DNA of 64,000 nt from Halieaceae bacterium. GTDB taxonomy: Bacteria > Pseudomonadota > Gammaproteobacteria > Pseudomonadales > Halieaceae. The stretch's first letter is position 1. Every line of letters begins with the position of its first letter. The position numbers were made by a program, and so were the translations under genes. Of this stretch, positions 9,097 through 20,319 are shown one piece after another. Where the stretch lies: assembly GCA_028280635.1 (NCBI GenBank), contig JANQLM010000006.1, positions 1 to 64,000 of the forward strand. The letters run 5' to 3'. A model generated the notes under the pieces. That model did not search any database. It saw only the letters and a list, made by a program, of their open reading frames with translations, and was not told the DNA's origin.

Positions 9097-9590
9097 CGTC
9101 TTGTCCTCAGTCTGCCTCGCGCACATGTCCGGCACGAGGTTCGCAGGGCCAGTACGGCCATGCGGGTTGCACGAAGTAGCGAACACCAAATGATTCGCTA
9201 CGCGAGGCGACCATCTTCTGCGGCCGGTGCTGCAGACAGCGCAGCCTGTCGAGGCCGGTTGGCCGGCTCGAAGGATTCGCAGGGGAGATTTTCAGGGGAA
9301 TGCCGCATACGGAATTATCCGGCACACGAGCCCGCTGTTGGTCGCCCTGCGAGGTAGCGCAGATGGTGGCCACGACAGTGCCAATACGGCGCCTGTCGCT
9401 ATCGGGTTCCCGGGATGTCGACGCAGACCAGTAGCAGTCTCGAGCGTCAATGACAGCGGGCATCACCATACGTGCTGCCGCTGTTCCCACACCGGGAGAG
9501 CGCATTTTTCTCGCTTAACGGACCTGTGTCAATATCTGAAACACCCGAGTTGCACCGGTTTCGATCATGGGGTACTTTCGGGGCAAATCA
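9097..9590. other. Long gap upstream of ilvB; two dyads, no gene seen
   Basis: Nearly 500 bases separate ilvB from the DUF4124 gene. GTAGCGAA (9176-9183) and TTCGCTAC (9194-9201) form an 8-bp stem; GAGGCCGG/CCGGCTC (9251-9269) form another with a bulge. Both lie in the likely ilvB leader. I looked for a leader peptide rich in Ile, Val or Leu codons and found none, and no T-run follows the stems, so classical attenuation is not supported. Open frames here have no homology that I recognise. Confidence 0.5.
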
Positions 9591-10112
9591 ATGCATGGAG
9601 AGACGCTCTTGCGCGGAGCTTCCCTTACAATTCAAAGCCTTAGCAACTTTGGACCAGGCCTTAGAAACGCCGGCCTGCTGGCCATTCTGCTGCTTGGCAC
9701 ACTACTTGCGCCCGCCGCCCTGGCGGAGAAAGGCTACTACAAGTGGATTGATGAGCGCGGCAACCCGCACCACAGCGACCGGCCACCGCCCGCCGGCGTG
9801 GAGTATGAGTTTATTTCTACCGAGTCCGGCCTGTCCCGGCGCGTCAGCGCCGAGGACAATACCGCCAATCCGCCGGGCTGGGAAACCTCGGCCCCGGTGG
9901 GCAGCGACGAGCCCAACGCCGCAGAACAACAGGCCGCGATTGAGAAGGATCCCGCGATCTGCGACCAGGCGCGGGCCAACCTCGACACCCTGGGCTCCCT
10001 GGCCCGCATTCGCATCCGCGACGACGACGGCATCCGCTACCTCACCGAGGAAGAGAAAGAAGTCCAGCGCAAGAAGGCACAGGACCTGATTGCCGTTCAT
10101 TGCGGTTCCTAG
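9591..10112 (+). CDS. DUF4124 domain exported protein
   Basis: About 173 residues. A hydrophobic export signal (GLLAILLLGTLLAPAALA) precedes a DUF4124 domain, recognised by YYKWIDERGNPHHSDRPP. These are common, poorly understood envelope proteins in gammaproteobacteria. A low-complexity linker and a charged C-terminus (EEEKEVQRKKAQDL) follow. The start is uncertain: ATG 9567, ATG 9591 or TTG 9609, the last with GGAGAG 6 bases upstream. A pair of 39-bp repeats follows the stop. Confidence 0.75.
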   Translation: MHGETLLRGASLTIQSLSNFGPGLRNAGLLAILLLGTLLAPAALAEKGYYKWIDERGNPHHSDRPPPAGVEYEFISTESGLSRRVSAEDNTANPPGWETSAPVGSDEPNAAEQQAAIEKDPAICDQARANLDTLGSLARIRIRDDDGIRYLTEEEKEVQRKKAQDLIAVHCGS

Positions 10113-10124
10113 CTTTTTATAGAA

Positions 10125-10163
10125 CCGCTGGAGTTTTGCGCCACTAAGATCAGATAGAGGCGC
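10125..10163. repeat. 39-bp direct repeat, copy 1 (hairpin-forming)
   Basis: This begins CCGCTGGAGTTTTGCG and ends AGGCGC. It pairs with copy 2 at 10187-10225 (same length, 62-bp period). Inside, GCGCC.CT pairs with AG.GGCGC to form a hairpin. It lies just after the stop of the DUF4124 gene, and the 14 bases before it (GCTTTTTATAGAA) resemble the head of the repeats near 15600. Confidence 0.6.
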
Positions 10164-10186
10164 TACATCACTGTTTGAGTTCTTAT

Positions 10187-10225
10187 CCGCTGAAGTTTTG
10201 CGTCTCTATGATTGTTCAGAGGCGC
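10187..10225. repeat. 39-bp direct repeat, copy 2 (hairpin-forming)
   Basis: CCGCTGAAGTTTTGCG through AGAGGCGC. The hairpin is GCGTCTCT with AGAGGCGC, 8 bp including one G-T. Where copy 1 has a C-G pair this copy has T-G, so pairing is kept although bases changed. It ends 18 bases from the stop of the convergent methyltransferase gene. Confidence 0.6.
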
Positions 10226-10243
10226 CGGTTTCAGTTTGCGGTG

Positions 10244-11080
10244 CTACGCTCGGGTGGCTATTACTCCCAGGGTCTCGGGATCACCTTCCAGGGCTGTACC
10301 GGCGAGGGAGTCGCTGATTTGCTCGACCTGGAACCCCCCGGTTTCCAGCTCCCCGGCAATGCTGTCCGCGGTGAAGTACTGCATCCAGTTGTAGATCTCA
10401 AACGCCTGGCTGCGTTCGATGATCAGGTAGCGGCTCAGCGATACCCTTTGCTCCTCGTAGCGCCAGACTCCCTCCAGGCCGACATAGTCTTCGTCAGACC
10501 AGAATCCACCCATCAGGCCGGCTTCGATGTTTATACCCTCCCGCACCGCTGAAAAAGCACCCGCAGAAGGCACATCGAGCACCAGCCGGCCGCCGGGTTC
10601 CAGCATTGTGCGGATCCGGCCTAACAGGCGGCTGCGCTGCTCGGGCACCAGGGCCGCATAGTCGTAGTAAATCAAGGTGACGATATCAAAGCCCGTGGGA
10701 AGCACATCCTCGCAGTAGTTCGCCAGGGTGTATCGAATTTCATGGCCGCTCTGCCTGGCAAGATGACGTGCGTACTCCAGAGAGCCCGCCGACACATCCA
10801 ACCCGCAGACGACAGCCCCCAGCCCGGCAAACCGGTTGGCATAGAGACCGGGGCCGCATCCCAGGTCGCACAGGCGCTTGCCCCTGAGTATGAGTTGCTG
10901 ATCGAGCCAGTGGACAATGTGATCAATCTGCGCCTCGGGTCGGGAGGACAGTTGAGTATTGGGGTCCAGGTGAAACTCGAGCATGTGCCTGGCCAGTGCG
11001 GGCCGGGTCCACAGTTCGGTGGCGGTGGTGCGGGAGTACAGCGGTGGACGGCTGCAAAAATCCGACAGTTCTTCAAACAT
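10244..11080 (-). CDS. Class I SAM-dependent methyltransferase
   Basis: About 278 residues. SAM-binding motif I is RLCDLGCGPGLYANRF (about 70-80), followed by VVCGLDVSAGSLEYAR (motif II) and FDIVTLIYYDYAAL, then LEPGGRLVLDVPS. The substrate is not evident. The start at 11080 (MFEELSDFC) has AGAGGA 6 bases upstream; a longer start at 11143 would run through a hairpin and the clpB terminator. The gene stands alone between clpB and the repeat region. Confidence 0.85.
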   Translation of the reverse strand: MFEELSDFCSRPPLYSRTTATELWTRPALARHMLEFHLDPNTQLSSRPEAQIDHIVHWLDQQLILRGKRLCDLGCGPGLYANRFAGLGAVVCGLDVSAGSLEYARHLARQSGHEIRYTLANYCEDVLPTGFDIVTLIYYDYAALVPEQRSRLLGRIRTMLEPGGRLVLDVPSAGAFSAVREGINIEAGLMGGFWSDEDYVGLEGVWRYEEQRVSLSRYLIIERSQAFEIYNWMQYFTADSIAGELETGGFQVEQISDSLAGTALEGDPETLGVIATRA

Positions 11081-11092
11081 AGCAATTCCTCT

Positions 11093-11108
11093 GGAGCGGT
11101 GACGCTCC
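11093..11108 (-). other. Hairpin directly upstream of the methyltransferase ribosome site
   Basis: GGAGCG-GTGA-CGCTCC forms a perfect 6-bp stem with a 4-base loop, ending 2 bases before the AGAGGA ribosome site of the methyltransferase gene. Such a leader hairpin could stabilise the message or adjust ribosome access; neither is shown. Confidence 0.4.
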
Positions 11109-11132
11109 AACATGTAAATACAGGTCGATAAG

Positions 11133-11157
11133 AAAACCCGCACAGCGGCTGCGCGGG
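11133..11157 (-). terminator. Intrinsic terminator of clpB
   Basis: On the minus strand CCCGCGCA..TGTGCGGG forms an 8 to 10-bp stem (one G-T) followed by TTTTCTTAT. It lies about 75 bases past the clpB stop and separates clpB from the methyltransferase gene. Confidence 0.8.
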
Positions 11158-11230
11158 CTCGAACGGATGAGGAGTTGCTAGTTCATAATGCCGCGTAGTG
11201 TCCGTCCCTCCCGGGGCGGATGTCAACGCG

Positions 11231-13816
<2,586 letters not shown>

Positions 13817-13870
13817 TGCTCGAAACCTCTACGCTGCCGCGGCAGCGATGAAATGACTGGTATACCCCGG

Positions 13871-13898
13871 AAATGGGGGCAAATAGCCCTGTTTCAAG
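13871..13898 (-). promoter_or_regulatory. Sigma-32 heat-shock promoter of clpB
   Basis: On the minus strand: CTTGAAA (13892-13898), a 13-base spacer, CCCCATTT (13871-13878). This matches the RpoH consensus CTTGAAA-N11-16-CCCCATNT almost exactly. It overlaps the last codons of pgeF and lies 54 bases from the clpB start, so clpB can be induced independently of pgeF. Confidence 0.88.
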
Positions 13899-14583
13899 TA
13901 TGTGATTGCGCGCCAACCGGCAACATGGCTATCCCGGAGACAATGCGCCCGGCAGCCTGACCATCGCGGCGCCAGGAGTGAAAACGCCGGGCGTCGGTAT
14001 ACGTACACAGCCCTCCGCCTGACACACCCAACACGCCGCGGGCTTCGAGTCGCAGGCGCGCCAGGGCCGGAAGATCCGCCAGGTACTTTGCCCCACGGGG
14101 CAGGAAGCAGGCGTCCACCGCCGCCCGCTGGCCCTTGTCCGCGCCTTCCAGGAAGGCCTCGCGCAACTCCCCTCCCACCTCATAGCAGGCCTGGCTGATC
14201 GCCGGCCCGATCCAGGCCACGACATCCCCTGGCGGCGAGGCCATCGATGCCAGCGCCGCCTCCAGGATGCCGGCCACCAGCCCGCGCCAACCGGCGTGAA
14301 CGGCAGCCACCTCGGTACCCGCGCGATTGCTCAGCAACACCGGCAGGCAATCGGCGGTTTCTACCCGGCATACGATTTCCGGCTGCCGGGTGAACACCGC
14401 ATCCGCCTCGGTACCGTCTTCCAGGCCGTCCGCGACCACCACCCGCTTGCCGTGGACCTGCTTCACCCGCGGTGCCGGGAATCCTTCGAGCACACCGGGG
14501 CGCGCGAGGTCGCCGCTCTCGCGGGTGGTGGAGAAGGCGACGACATGGGCCGGCGCCGGCCAGTCGGGTGTTATCAGCGTCAA
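13894..14583 (-). CDS. pgeF: Laccase-domain purine nucleoside phosphorylase / peptidoglycan editing factor
   Basis: A YfiH-family protein of 229 residues. Key residues are present: His in QVHGK (about 44), Cys in TADCLPVL (about 79) and His in HAGWRG (about 96). Family members act on purine nucleosides or remove misincorporated residues from peptidoglycan precursors. The start is a TTG at 14581-14583 in a TTGA overlap with the rluD stop. Compared with E. coli YfiH, about 25-30 residues between the STTR and QVHG motifs (the NLGxHxGD region) are missing. It is coupled to rluD, a common pairing. Confidence 0.88.
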   Translation of the reverse strand: MTLITPDWPAPAHVVAFSTTRESGDLARPGVLEGFPAPRVKQVHGKRVVVADGLEDGTEADAVFTRQPEIVCRVETADCLPVLLSNRAGTEVAAVHAGWRGLVAGILEAALASMASPPGDVVAWIGPAISQACYEVGGELREAFLEGADKGQRAAVDACFLPRGAKYLADLPALARLRLEARGVLGVSGGGLCTYTDARRFHSWRRDGQAAGRIVSGIAMLPVGAQSHT

Positions 14584-15536
14584 ACCGGGTCGCAGCGCCG
14601 CAGGCAGTCGAGCAGCGCCTCCATATCCTCGGGAAGGCCAGATTCCCATTCCAGGTCCTCGCCACTGCCGGGGTGTTCGAGTCCCAGCCGTTGTGCATGC
14701 AGGGCCTGTCGCGGGAAACTGCGCAAGGCCTCCACCAGCTCGGCATCCGCACCCCGGGGCAGTTTTGGCCGACCGCCGTACTGGGGGTCTCCCACCAGTG
14801 GATAGTGGATATGCGCCATATGCACGCGAATCTGGTGGGTGCGGCCAGTTTCCAGCCTGACCTTTACCAGGGTGTGGTTGGCAAAACGCTCGGCCACCCG
14901 GTAGTGGGTGACAGCGGGTTTGCCGCCGTGGCTGACCACCGCCATCTTCTTGCGCTGCCGGGGATGGCGGCCGATCGCTGCGTCCACGGTGCCGCCGCCC
15001 GTCATGGCACCCACGGTGACCGCGGCGTACTCGCGACTCACTGTGCGGGCCTGCAATTGCTCCACCAGGCTGGTGTGGGCCCGCAGTGAGCGGGCGACTA
15101 CCATCAGGCCGGAGGTTTCCTTGTCGAGCCGGTGGACAATGCCGGCCCGCGGCAGCTTTTCCAGCTCGGGATAGCCGTGCAACAGGGCATTTACCAGGGT
15201 ACCGCTGTAGTGACCCGCCGCCGGGTGTACCACCAGGCCCGCCGGCTTGTTGAGCACCAGGATATCCGCATCCTCGTACCGCAGATCCAGGGCAATCGCT
15301 TCACCCTGCCAGCCCACTTCCTGCTCCAGCTCCGCATCCAGGGTGACCCGGGCGCCCACCGCCACCTTGTCGCGGGGCTTGAATGCGGCACCGTCGACCA
15401 GCAGCTCGCCGCTGCGTATCCAGGCCTGCAGCCGGGAGCGCGAGAAGTCGGGGAACAGTTCCGCCGCCACCTGGTCTAAGCGCTTGCCATGCTGCTCCGG
15501 GCTGACAACCGCTTCCTGCTCGATGTGCTCCAGCAT
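14580..15536 (-). CDS. rluD: 23S rRNA pseudouridine synthase RluD
   Basis: 318 residues. An N-terminal S4-like RNA-binding domain (RLDQVAAELFPDFSRSRLQAWI) precedes the RluA-type catalytic domain with HRLDKETSGLM (catalytic Asp about 138) and the C-terminal RTHQIRVHMAHIHYPLVGD. RluD modifies helix 69 of 23S rRNA. It is coupled to pgeF by a TTGA overlap and is divergent from bamD, as in many gammaproteobacteria. The intergenic region contains a duplicated repeat. Confidence 0.95.
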   Translation of the reverse strand: MLEHIEQEAVVSPEQHGKRLDQVAAELFPDFSRSRLQAWIRSGELLVDGAAFKPRDKVAVGARVTLDAELEQEVGWQGEAIALDLRYEDADILVLNKPAGLVVHPAAGHYSGTLVNALLHGYPELEKLPRAGIVHRLDKETSGLMVVARSLRAHTSLVEQLQARTVSREYAAVTVGAMTGGGTVDAAIGRHPRQRKKMAVVSHGGKPAVTHYRVAERFANHTLVKVRLETGRTHQIRVHMAHIHYPLVGDPQYGGRPKLPRGADAELVEALRSFPRQALHAQRLGLEHPGSGEDLEWESGLPEDMEALLDCLRRCDPV

Positions 15537-15599
15537 GGCGAATAGAAGCCTTCCTGTGGTTAAATACGCGCCTTGAAAATACCGCCTAAACCAATGTTA

Positions 15600-15695
15600 G
15601 CTTTTTATAAGACCGCTCGCGATCATCCATCTGCCAGCCATCGAGGTGCGTGCTCCCCTATCGACGCTGTCGATCAGACGGTCACAGATCGGGAT
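15600..15695. repeat. ~96-bp direct repeat, copy A
   Basis: This starts GCTTTTTATAAGACCGCTCG. Its first 55 bases match copy B (15732-15827) at 51 positions, and the remaining 41 align without gaps at 24 positions. The period is 132 bp. It lies between divergent rluD and bamD. In one plus-strand frame both copies encode similar short peptides ([14 protein letters not shown]), but there is no ribosome site or homology to support a gene. Confidence 0.8.
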
Positions 15696-15731
15696 ACTGC
15701 TCAACAGCGACGGGGCCGGGCAAGAATCAGT

Positions 15732-15827
15732 GCTTTTTACAAGACCGCTCGCGATCATCCATCTGCCAGCCATCCAGGCGCGTGTTCTCCGGCAGGTGTC
15801 TTCGGTCAGGCAGTCGGAGATCACCAT
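15732..15827. repeat. ~96-bp direct repeat, copy B, overlapping the bamD start
   Basis: This starts GCTTTTTACAAGACCGCTCG. Its 3' end contains GGAGATCACCAT, so it holds the ribosome site and start codon of bamD. Copy A has ACAGATCGGGAT at the same place, without a usable ribosome site. Confidence 0.8.
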
Positions 15828-16764
15828 GCCGACCGCCACTGAGGCGCAAACCGCTTCATTCGTGAACCGCTGCTACTCCCTGCGCGTTGCGGCCTTAGGC
15901 TTGCTGTTGGCGGTTTTTATGGCGGGGTGTTCGAACAACGATGAGCTGGATTTGCCGCCGGGGGCGAACTCCTCGGAGTACGAGCTGTACCAGGAAGCAC
16001 AGCGCTACCTGCGCAACAAGAATTTTGATCTGGCAGTGCAGGCCCTGCAATTGCTGGAGTCCCGCTTTCCCTTCGGCCGCTACGCTGAGCAGGCGCAGCT
16101 GGAATTGATCTACGCTCACTACTCCAACTTCGAGCACGAGGCCAGCATCGAGGCCGCGGACCGCTTTATCCGGCTGCACCCCCAACATCCCAATGTCGAC
16201 TACGCCTTCTATATGAAAGGTCTGGCAGCCTATTCCCAGGACCTGGGCCTGTTTGACCGCTGGCTGCCGCGAGACATTACCAAGCGCGACACCTCCTATG
16301 CGCAGGAGGCCTTCGCGGAGTTTTCCCAGCTATTGGCGCGCTACCCCGACAGCCCCTATGCGCCGGATGCCCGCGCCCGCATGGTGCACCTTCGCAACCT
16401 GCTGGCCCGCTCGGAAATCAACGTGGCCAACTATTACTTCCGCCGCGGCGCCTACGTGGCTGCCATCAATCGCGGTCGCTACGTGGTGGAGAACTTCCCG
16501 CAAACGCCGGCGGTCGCCGACGGCCTGGCGGTGATGGTGCAGGGCTACATCCTGCTGGGCCTGGATGAACTGGCCCAGGATTCTCTCGACGTACTGGTGC
16601 TGAACTACCCGGACCACCCTTCAGTGGATGAAGGCGGCAAGTTCATCTCAAGCTATAGCGCCCAGGGCGTCGACCGCTCCTGGCTCAACCGGGCAAGCTT
16701 TGGGCTGATCGACCGCAGTGCGCCGCCGGAGTTTGATAATCGGCCCAAAGAGGGTTCTCTCTAG
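15826..16764 (+). CDS. bamD: Outer membrane assembly lipoprotein BamD
   Basis: 312 residues. The lipoprotein signal is [15 protein letters not shown] (lipid Cys 35). TPR-like repeats follow: [48 protein letters not shown], and the family motif [23 protein letters not shown]. BamD is the essential lipoprotein of the BAM complex that inserts beta-barrel proteins into the outer membrane. GGAGA at 15816-15820 fixes the ATG at 15826. A longer frame from 15646 would run through the repeats. The protein is longer than E. coli BamD (about 245 residues), with the extra length at both ends. Confidence 0.95.
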   Translation: MPTATEAQTASFVNRCYSLRVAALGLLLAVFMAGCSNNDELDLPPGANSSEYELYQEAQRYLRNKNFDLAVQALQLLESRFPFGRYAEQAQLELIYAHYSNFEHEASIEAADRFIRLHPQHPNVDYAFYMKGLAAYSQDLGLFDRWLPRDITKRDTSYAQEAFAEFSQLLARYPDSPYAPDARARMVHLRNLLARSEINVANYYFRRGAYVAAINRGRYVVENFPQTPAVADGLAVMVQGYILLGLDELAQDSLDVLVLNYPDHPSVDEGGKFISSYSAQGVDRSWLNRASFGLIDRSAPPEFDNRPKEGSL

Positions 16765-16821
16765 CACACCGCTCGAACTCACCGCCAATCGAGGCGCCGA
16801 GGGGCAATGTCGCTTTTCCTG

Positions 16822-16860
16822 AGGCCGCTCCCGCTCTATGCCCCGGCAAGAGCGAGGCCT
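16822..16860. other. Two-part hairpin between convergent bamD and nadE
   Basis: CGCTCT (16832-16837) pairs with AGAGCG (16849-16854), and AGGCC (16822-16826) with GGCCT (16856-16860) outside it. There is no T-run. It may slow or stop converging transcripts. The rest of the 186-base gap shows nothing. Confidence 0.35.
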
Positions 16861-16950
16861 GGGATTGCTGTCAATTCGCCACAACAATCAGCACGGACCA
16901 TCTCGCCTTTCCGGGGTGGATGGGCGATAGCTTTTCCCGAAGCTTTATGG

Positions 16951-18579
16951 CTAGTGGCCGATTTTCCAGCCGGAGGTGATCGGGTAGCGGCGATCGCGGC
17001 CGAAGCCGCGGCGGGTGATGCGGACGCCGATGGGTGCCTGGCGGCGCTTGTATTCGTTAAGGTCCACCAGCCTCACGGCGCGCTCCACGTCAGCGCGCGC
17101 CAGACCCTGGGCGATGATGTCCTCGGCGCTCATGTCGTCCTCGATATAAAGCTCGAGTATGCGGTCCAGTACCTCGTAGTCAGGCAGGCTGTCCTGGTCC
17201 TTCTGGTCCGGGCGCAGCTCCGCCGAGGGCGGACGGCTTATGACGCGCTCCGGGATCACCGGGTTTTGGCGATTGCGGTGCTCCGCCAGCGCATACACCA
17301 GGGTCTTGGGCACATCCTTCAATACGTCGAAGCCGCCGGCCATATCACCGTAGAGCGTTGAGTAGCCCACCGCCATCTCACTCTTGTTGCCGGTGGTCAG
17401 CACCAGCGAACCCTTTTTGTTGGAGATGGACATCAGCAGCACACCCCGGCAGCGCGCCTGCATATTCTCTTCCGTGGTATCTGCTGCCAGGCCCTCAAAC
17501 TCTTCCGCCAGGCTGGCCACAAAGGCCTCGTAAATCGGCTCAATGGAAATCACCTTGTGAGCCACGCCCAGGCGCGCGCTCTGCTCAGCGGCATCCTCCA
17601 CGCTCATCTGCGCGGTATAGCGAAACGGCATCATCACTGCCTCCACCCGCTCAGGTCCCAGGGCGTCGGCGGCCACCGCCAGGGTCAGGGCCGAATCGAT
17701 GCCGCCGGACAGCCCAAGCACCACCCCGGGGAAACCGTTCTTGTTGACATAGTCACGCACGCCGACGACCAGGGCCTGGTAAACCGCCTCCAGCGGATCG
17801 AGCAGCGGCGTTAGCTCAGCGGGCTCAATCTCACAGTGCCCTGCTTCAAGGCTCACGCGCAAGTGCTCCCGGGACTCCAGGTAGGCCGGCGCCCTGGCGC
17901 GCAGTTCGCCCCCGGTGCTGACGGCAAAGGAGCCGCCGTCGAACACCAGTTCGTCCTGCCCACCCACCTGGTTTACGTACACCACCGGTAGGACATTGTC
18001 CCTCGCACGGCCCGCCACCAGCGCCTCTCGCTCCTGCTGTTTACCGCGATGAAAGGGAGAAGAGTTGAGGTTCAACAGCAGGGCCGCGCCCGCCGCCCTG
18101 GCCTGGGCGATAGGCTCCGGCTCCCAGATATCCTCACATACGCTGAGGCCCACCGGTATGCCGTGGATATCGACGACACAGGCCTCGGTGCCGGTCTCGA
18201 AATAGCGCTTCTCATCAAACACCTGGTAGTTCGGCAGGCATTGCTTTGCGTACTCGGCGATCACATCGCCGCGATGGATAACCCCGGCCATATTGAACAG
18301 CTTGCCGTTGCGGCGGCGGGGGTACCCCAGCACCACGTAGGCATGGTCCACACCGGCACACACTGCATCCAGGGCCGCGCTTACCCGTCGTTCGATACTC
18401 GGGCGCAGCAGCAGGTCCTCCGGCGGGTAGCCGCACAGGGTCAGTTCGGGAAACACCAGCACCGGCCCACTCTGCTCCGCCTCGGCCTCTCGTACCAGCG
18501 CCAGGACCTGTTCGACGTTGGCGTCGAAATCCCCGACCAGGGTGTTGATCTGGGCCATGATGATGTCGAACGCGGGCAT
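16951..18579 (-). CDS. nadE: Glutamine-dependent NAD+ synthetase
   Basis: 542 residues with two domains. The N-terminal nitrilase-type glutaminase has Glu in FPELTLCGYPPED (about 45), Lys in AKQCLPNYQVFDEKRYF (about 112) and Cys in SVCEDIWEP (about 148). The C-terminal synthetase has the PP-loop LSGGIDSALT (about 290-297) and the LTTGNKSE motif. It amidates nicotinate adenine dinucleotide using glutamine. The start at 18579 (MPAFDIIMAQ) fits homologues; upstream codons to 18654 look non-coding. It is divergent from pilS. Confidence 0.96.
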   Translation of the reverse strand: MPAFDIIMAQINTLVGDFDANVEQVLALVREAEAEQSGPVLVFPELTLCGYPPEDLLLRPSIERRVSAALDAVCAGVDHAYVVLGYPRRRNGKLFNMAGVIHRGDVIAEYAKQCLPNYQVFDEKRYFETGTEACVVDIHGIPVGLSVCEDIWEPEPIAQARAAGAALLLNLNSSPFHRGKQQEREALVAGRARDNVLPVVYVNQVGGQDELVFDGGSFAVSTGGELRARAPAYLESREHLRVSLEAGHCEIEPAELTPLLDPLEAVYQALVVGVRDYVNKNGFPGVVLGLSGGIDSALTLAVAADALGPERVEAVMMPFRYTAQMSVEDAAEQSARLGVAHKVISIEPIYEAFVASLAEEFEGLAADTTEENMQARCRGVLLMSISNKKGSLVLTTGNKSEMAVGYSTLYGDMAGGFDVLKDVPKTLVYALAEHRNRQNPVIPERVISRPPSAELRPDQKDQDSLPDYEVLDRILELYIEDDMSAEDIIAQGLARADVERAVRLVDLNEYKRRQAPIGVRITRRGFGRDRRYPITSGWKIGH

Positions 18580-18684
18580 ATTTCGGGGTCCTGTGCTGGG
18601 GCCGCATATTGTCTTGCAAAGCGCCTTTCTAAGCAAAGACGGGAGCAGGTACACTAGCCGCCAACGAGCAATACGGGATTCTTA

Positions 18685-20310
18685 ATGTCGCAGCGGCCGG
18701 CCATACTGCACCGCCCTTCTCCTCCCCTCCAGGAACAGCAGAACGTCTCCCTGTTCCGCATCTACGTGGCCTATCGCTCGATCCTCTCGATCGTCCTGCT
18801 GCTGAGCCCGCTCAGCTCCGAGACCCGGCGCCTGCTGGGGGGCCTCAACCCCGAGGTTTACCTGATTGTGGCCATCATCTTCCTGGCCACCAACCTGGTG
18901 CTGCTGGCACTGATGCAGACGCGGCTGATTCACAACCGGGCCACCCTGTTCGGCGTGTTCTTTATCGACATCCTGGTAATCTCGGTGCTGTCGGATACCA
19001 GCGGCGGCATGTCCAGCGGCCTGCCTATCCTGCTGCTGGCCACCGCCGCGGCCAGCGCCGTGGTGATCGACCTGGCCAGCATCGCGACGCTGATCGCGGC
19101 GCTCAGCGTCATCGCCATCCTCACCGACACCCTGCGGCTGATCAACGCAGGCGAGCTGCCCTTCGACAGCCTGCTGCCGGCGGGCCTGCTCAGCGCCCTG
19201 GTGTTTGCGGTTTCACTACTTATCCAGGTAGTGGCGAGGCGGGTCGGCAGGGCCGAGGCGCTGGCGCGCGAGCGCACCGATGATCTCTACAACCTGCAGC
19301 GCCTCAATGAGCAGATCGTACGCAACCTGCAGACAGGCATTCTGCTGGTCTACGCGGATGGCAGTGTACGGGTGATGAACCAGGCGGCGGCCCGCCTGCT
19401 GGACCCGGAGCGGCCGATGGCGCTGGAGCAGGGCCGGGGCCTGGACGACTACCACCCGCTGCTGGCCGAGCAATTTAACCTCTGGCAGGAGAGCGGCACC
19501 CATAACGCCAAGCCCCTGCATATCGCCGACGATGCGCCCCAGGTGGTAGCTAACTTCAGCCCCCTGGAGGACTCGGGTGACGGCTACGCCCTGGTGTTCC
19601 TGGAGGACTACACCGCGGTCACCCAACAGGCACAGTCCCTGAAGCTGGCCTCACTGGGGCGGCTGACCGCCAGTATTGCCCACGAGATTCGCAATCCGCT
19701 GGGGGCCGTCAGCCACGCCGCCCAGTTGCTGGGGGAATCAGACCAGCTGGCTGAGAACGACCAGGAACTGGCGGGCATCATCCAGCACCATGCCAAGCGC
19801 ATGAACAGTGTGATTGAAAACGTGCTGCAAATCAGCCGGCGCCAGCCACCCAACCCCCAGCGGTTGGCCCTGAAGGGCTGGCTGCAGAGCTTTCTTGAAC
19901 AATATCGGCAAACCCAGGCGGGTTCGGTCAACGTGGCGCTGGCCCTGCCGGAAGACTGGCTGGAAATCACCTTTGACCCGGCGCACCTGGAACGGGTACT
20001 GGGCAACCTGTTGGATAACGGCCTGCGGCACAGCCGGTCGGCGAACGGCAGCGGGTGCGTCAGCATACGCGTGGAGAAAGTGACCGAAGCCCAGCGCTGC
20101 GTGGTCGATGTGGTCGATTCCGGCCCGGGCGTGGCAGCGTCGGAACGCGCAAAATTGTTTGAGCCATTTTATACTACCGTCGATAAGGGCACGGGACTTG
20201 GGCTGTATCTCAGCAAAGAACTGTGCGAAATCAATAATGCGACTCTCACCTATCGGCCTACCGCCACAGGGGAAAGCTGCTTCCGCCTCACGGTATCGCG
20301 GCTGGTTTGA
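18685..20310 (+). CDS. pilS: Type IV pilus sensor histidine kinase PilS
   Basis: 541 residues. Six hydrophobic segments fill about 25-185, followed by a linker, a PAS-like segment (LLVYADGSVRVMNQAAARLL, about 220-240), the dimerisation/phosphoacceptor box SIAHEIRNPLGAVSHAAQLL (His about 333), and a HATPase domain with DNGLRHS, DSGPGV and GTGLGLYLSKEL. PilS senses pilin in the inner membrane and phosphorylates PilR. Adjacency to pilR (9 bases apart) and nearby pilin genes supports the assignment. Confidence 0.93.
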   Translation: MSQRPAILHRPSPPLQEQQNVSLFRIYVAYRSILSIVLLLSPLSSETRRLLGGLNPEVYLIVAIIFLATNLVLLALMQTRLIHNRATLFGVFFIDILVISVLSDTSGGMSSGLPILLLATAAASAVVIDLASIATLIAALSVIAILTDTLRLINAGELPFDSLLPAGLLSALVFAVSLLIQVVARRVGRAEALARERTDDLYNLQRLNEQIVRNLQTGILLVYADGSVRVMNQAAARLLDPERPMALEQGRGLDDYHPLLAEQFNLWQESGTHNAKPLHIADDAPQVVANFSPLEDSGDGYALVFLEDYTAVTQQAQSLKLASLGRLTASIAHEIRNPLGAVSHAAQLLGESDQLAENDQELAGIIQHHAKRMNSVIENVLQISRRQPPNPQRLALKGWLQSFLEQYRQTQAGSVNVALALPEDWLEITFDPAHLERVLGNLLDNGLRHSRSANGSGCVSIRVEKVTEAQRCVVDVVDSGPGVAASERAKLFEPFYTTVDKGTGLGLYLSKELCEINNATLTYRPTATGESCFRLTVSRLV

Positions 20311-20319
20311 GCAGGGCTT

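Noticed and set aside
9107-9505. 132-residue minus-strand frame that could be an ilv leader peptide
   Set aside because: It has no run of Ile, Val or Leu codons and no terminator follows, so attenuation is not supported.
15600-15827. CRISPR array
   Set aside because: There are only two copies, the repeats are far too long, the spacing does not fit, and no cas genes are present. The 14-bp array at 50324 has no spacers at all.
15573-15842. Possible 89-residue protein containing [14 protein letters not shown] twice
   Set aside because: The peptide repeat is the translation of the duplicated DNA element; there is no ribosome site, and the frame runs into the bamD start.
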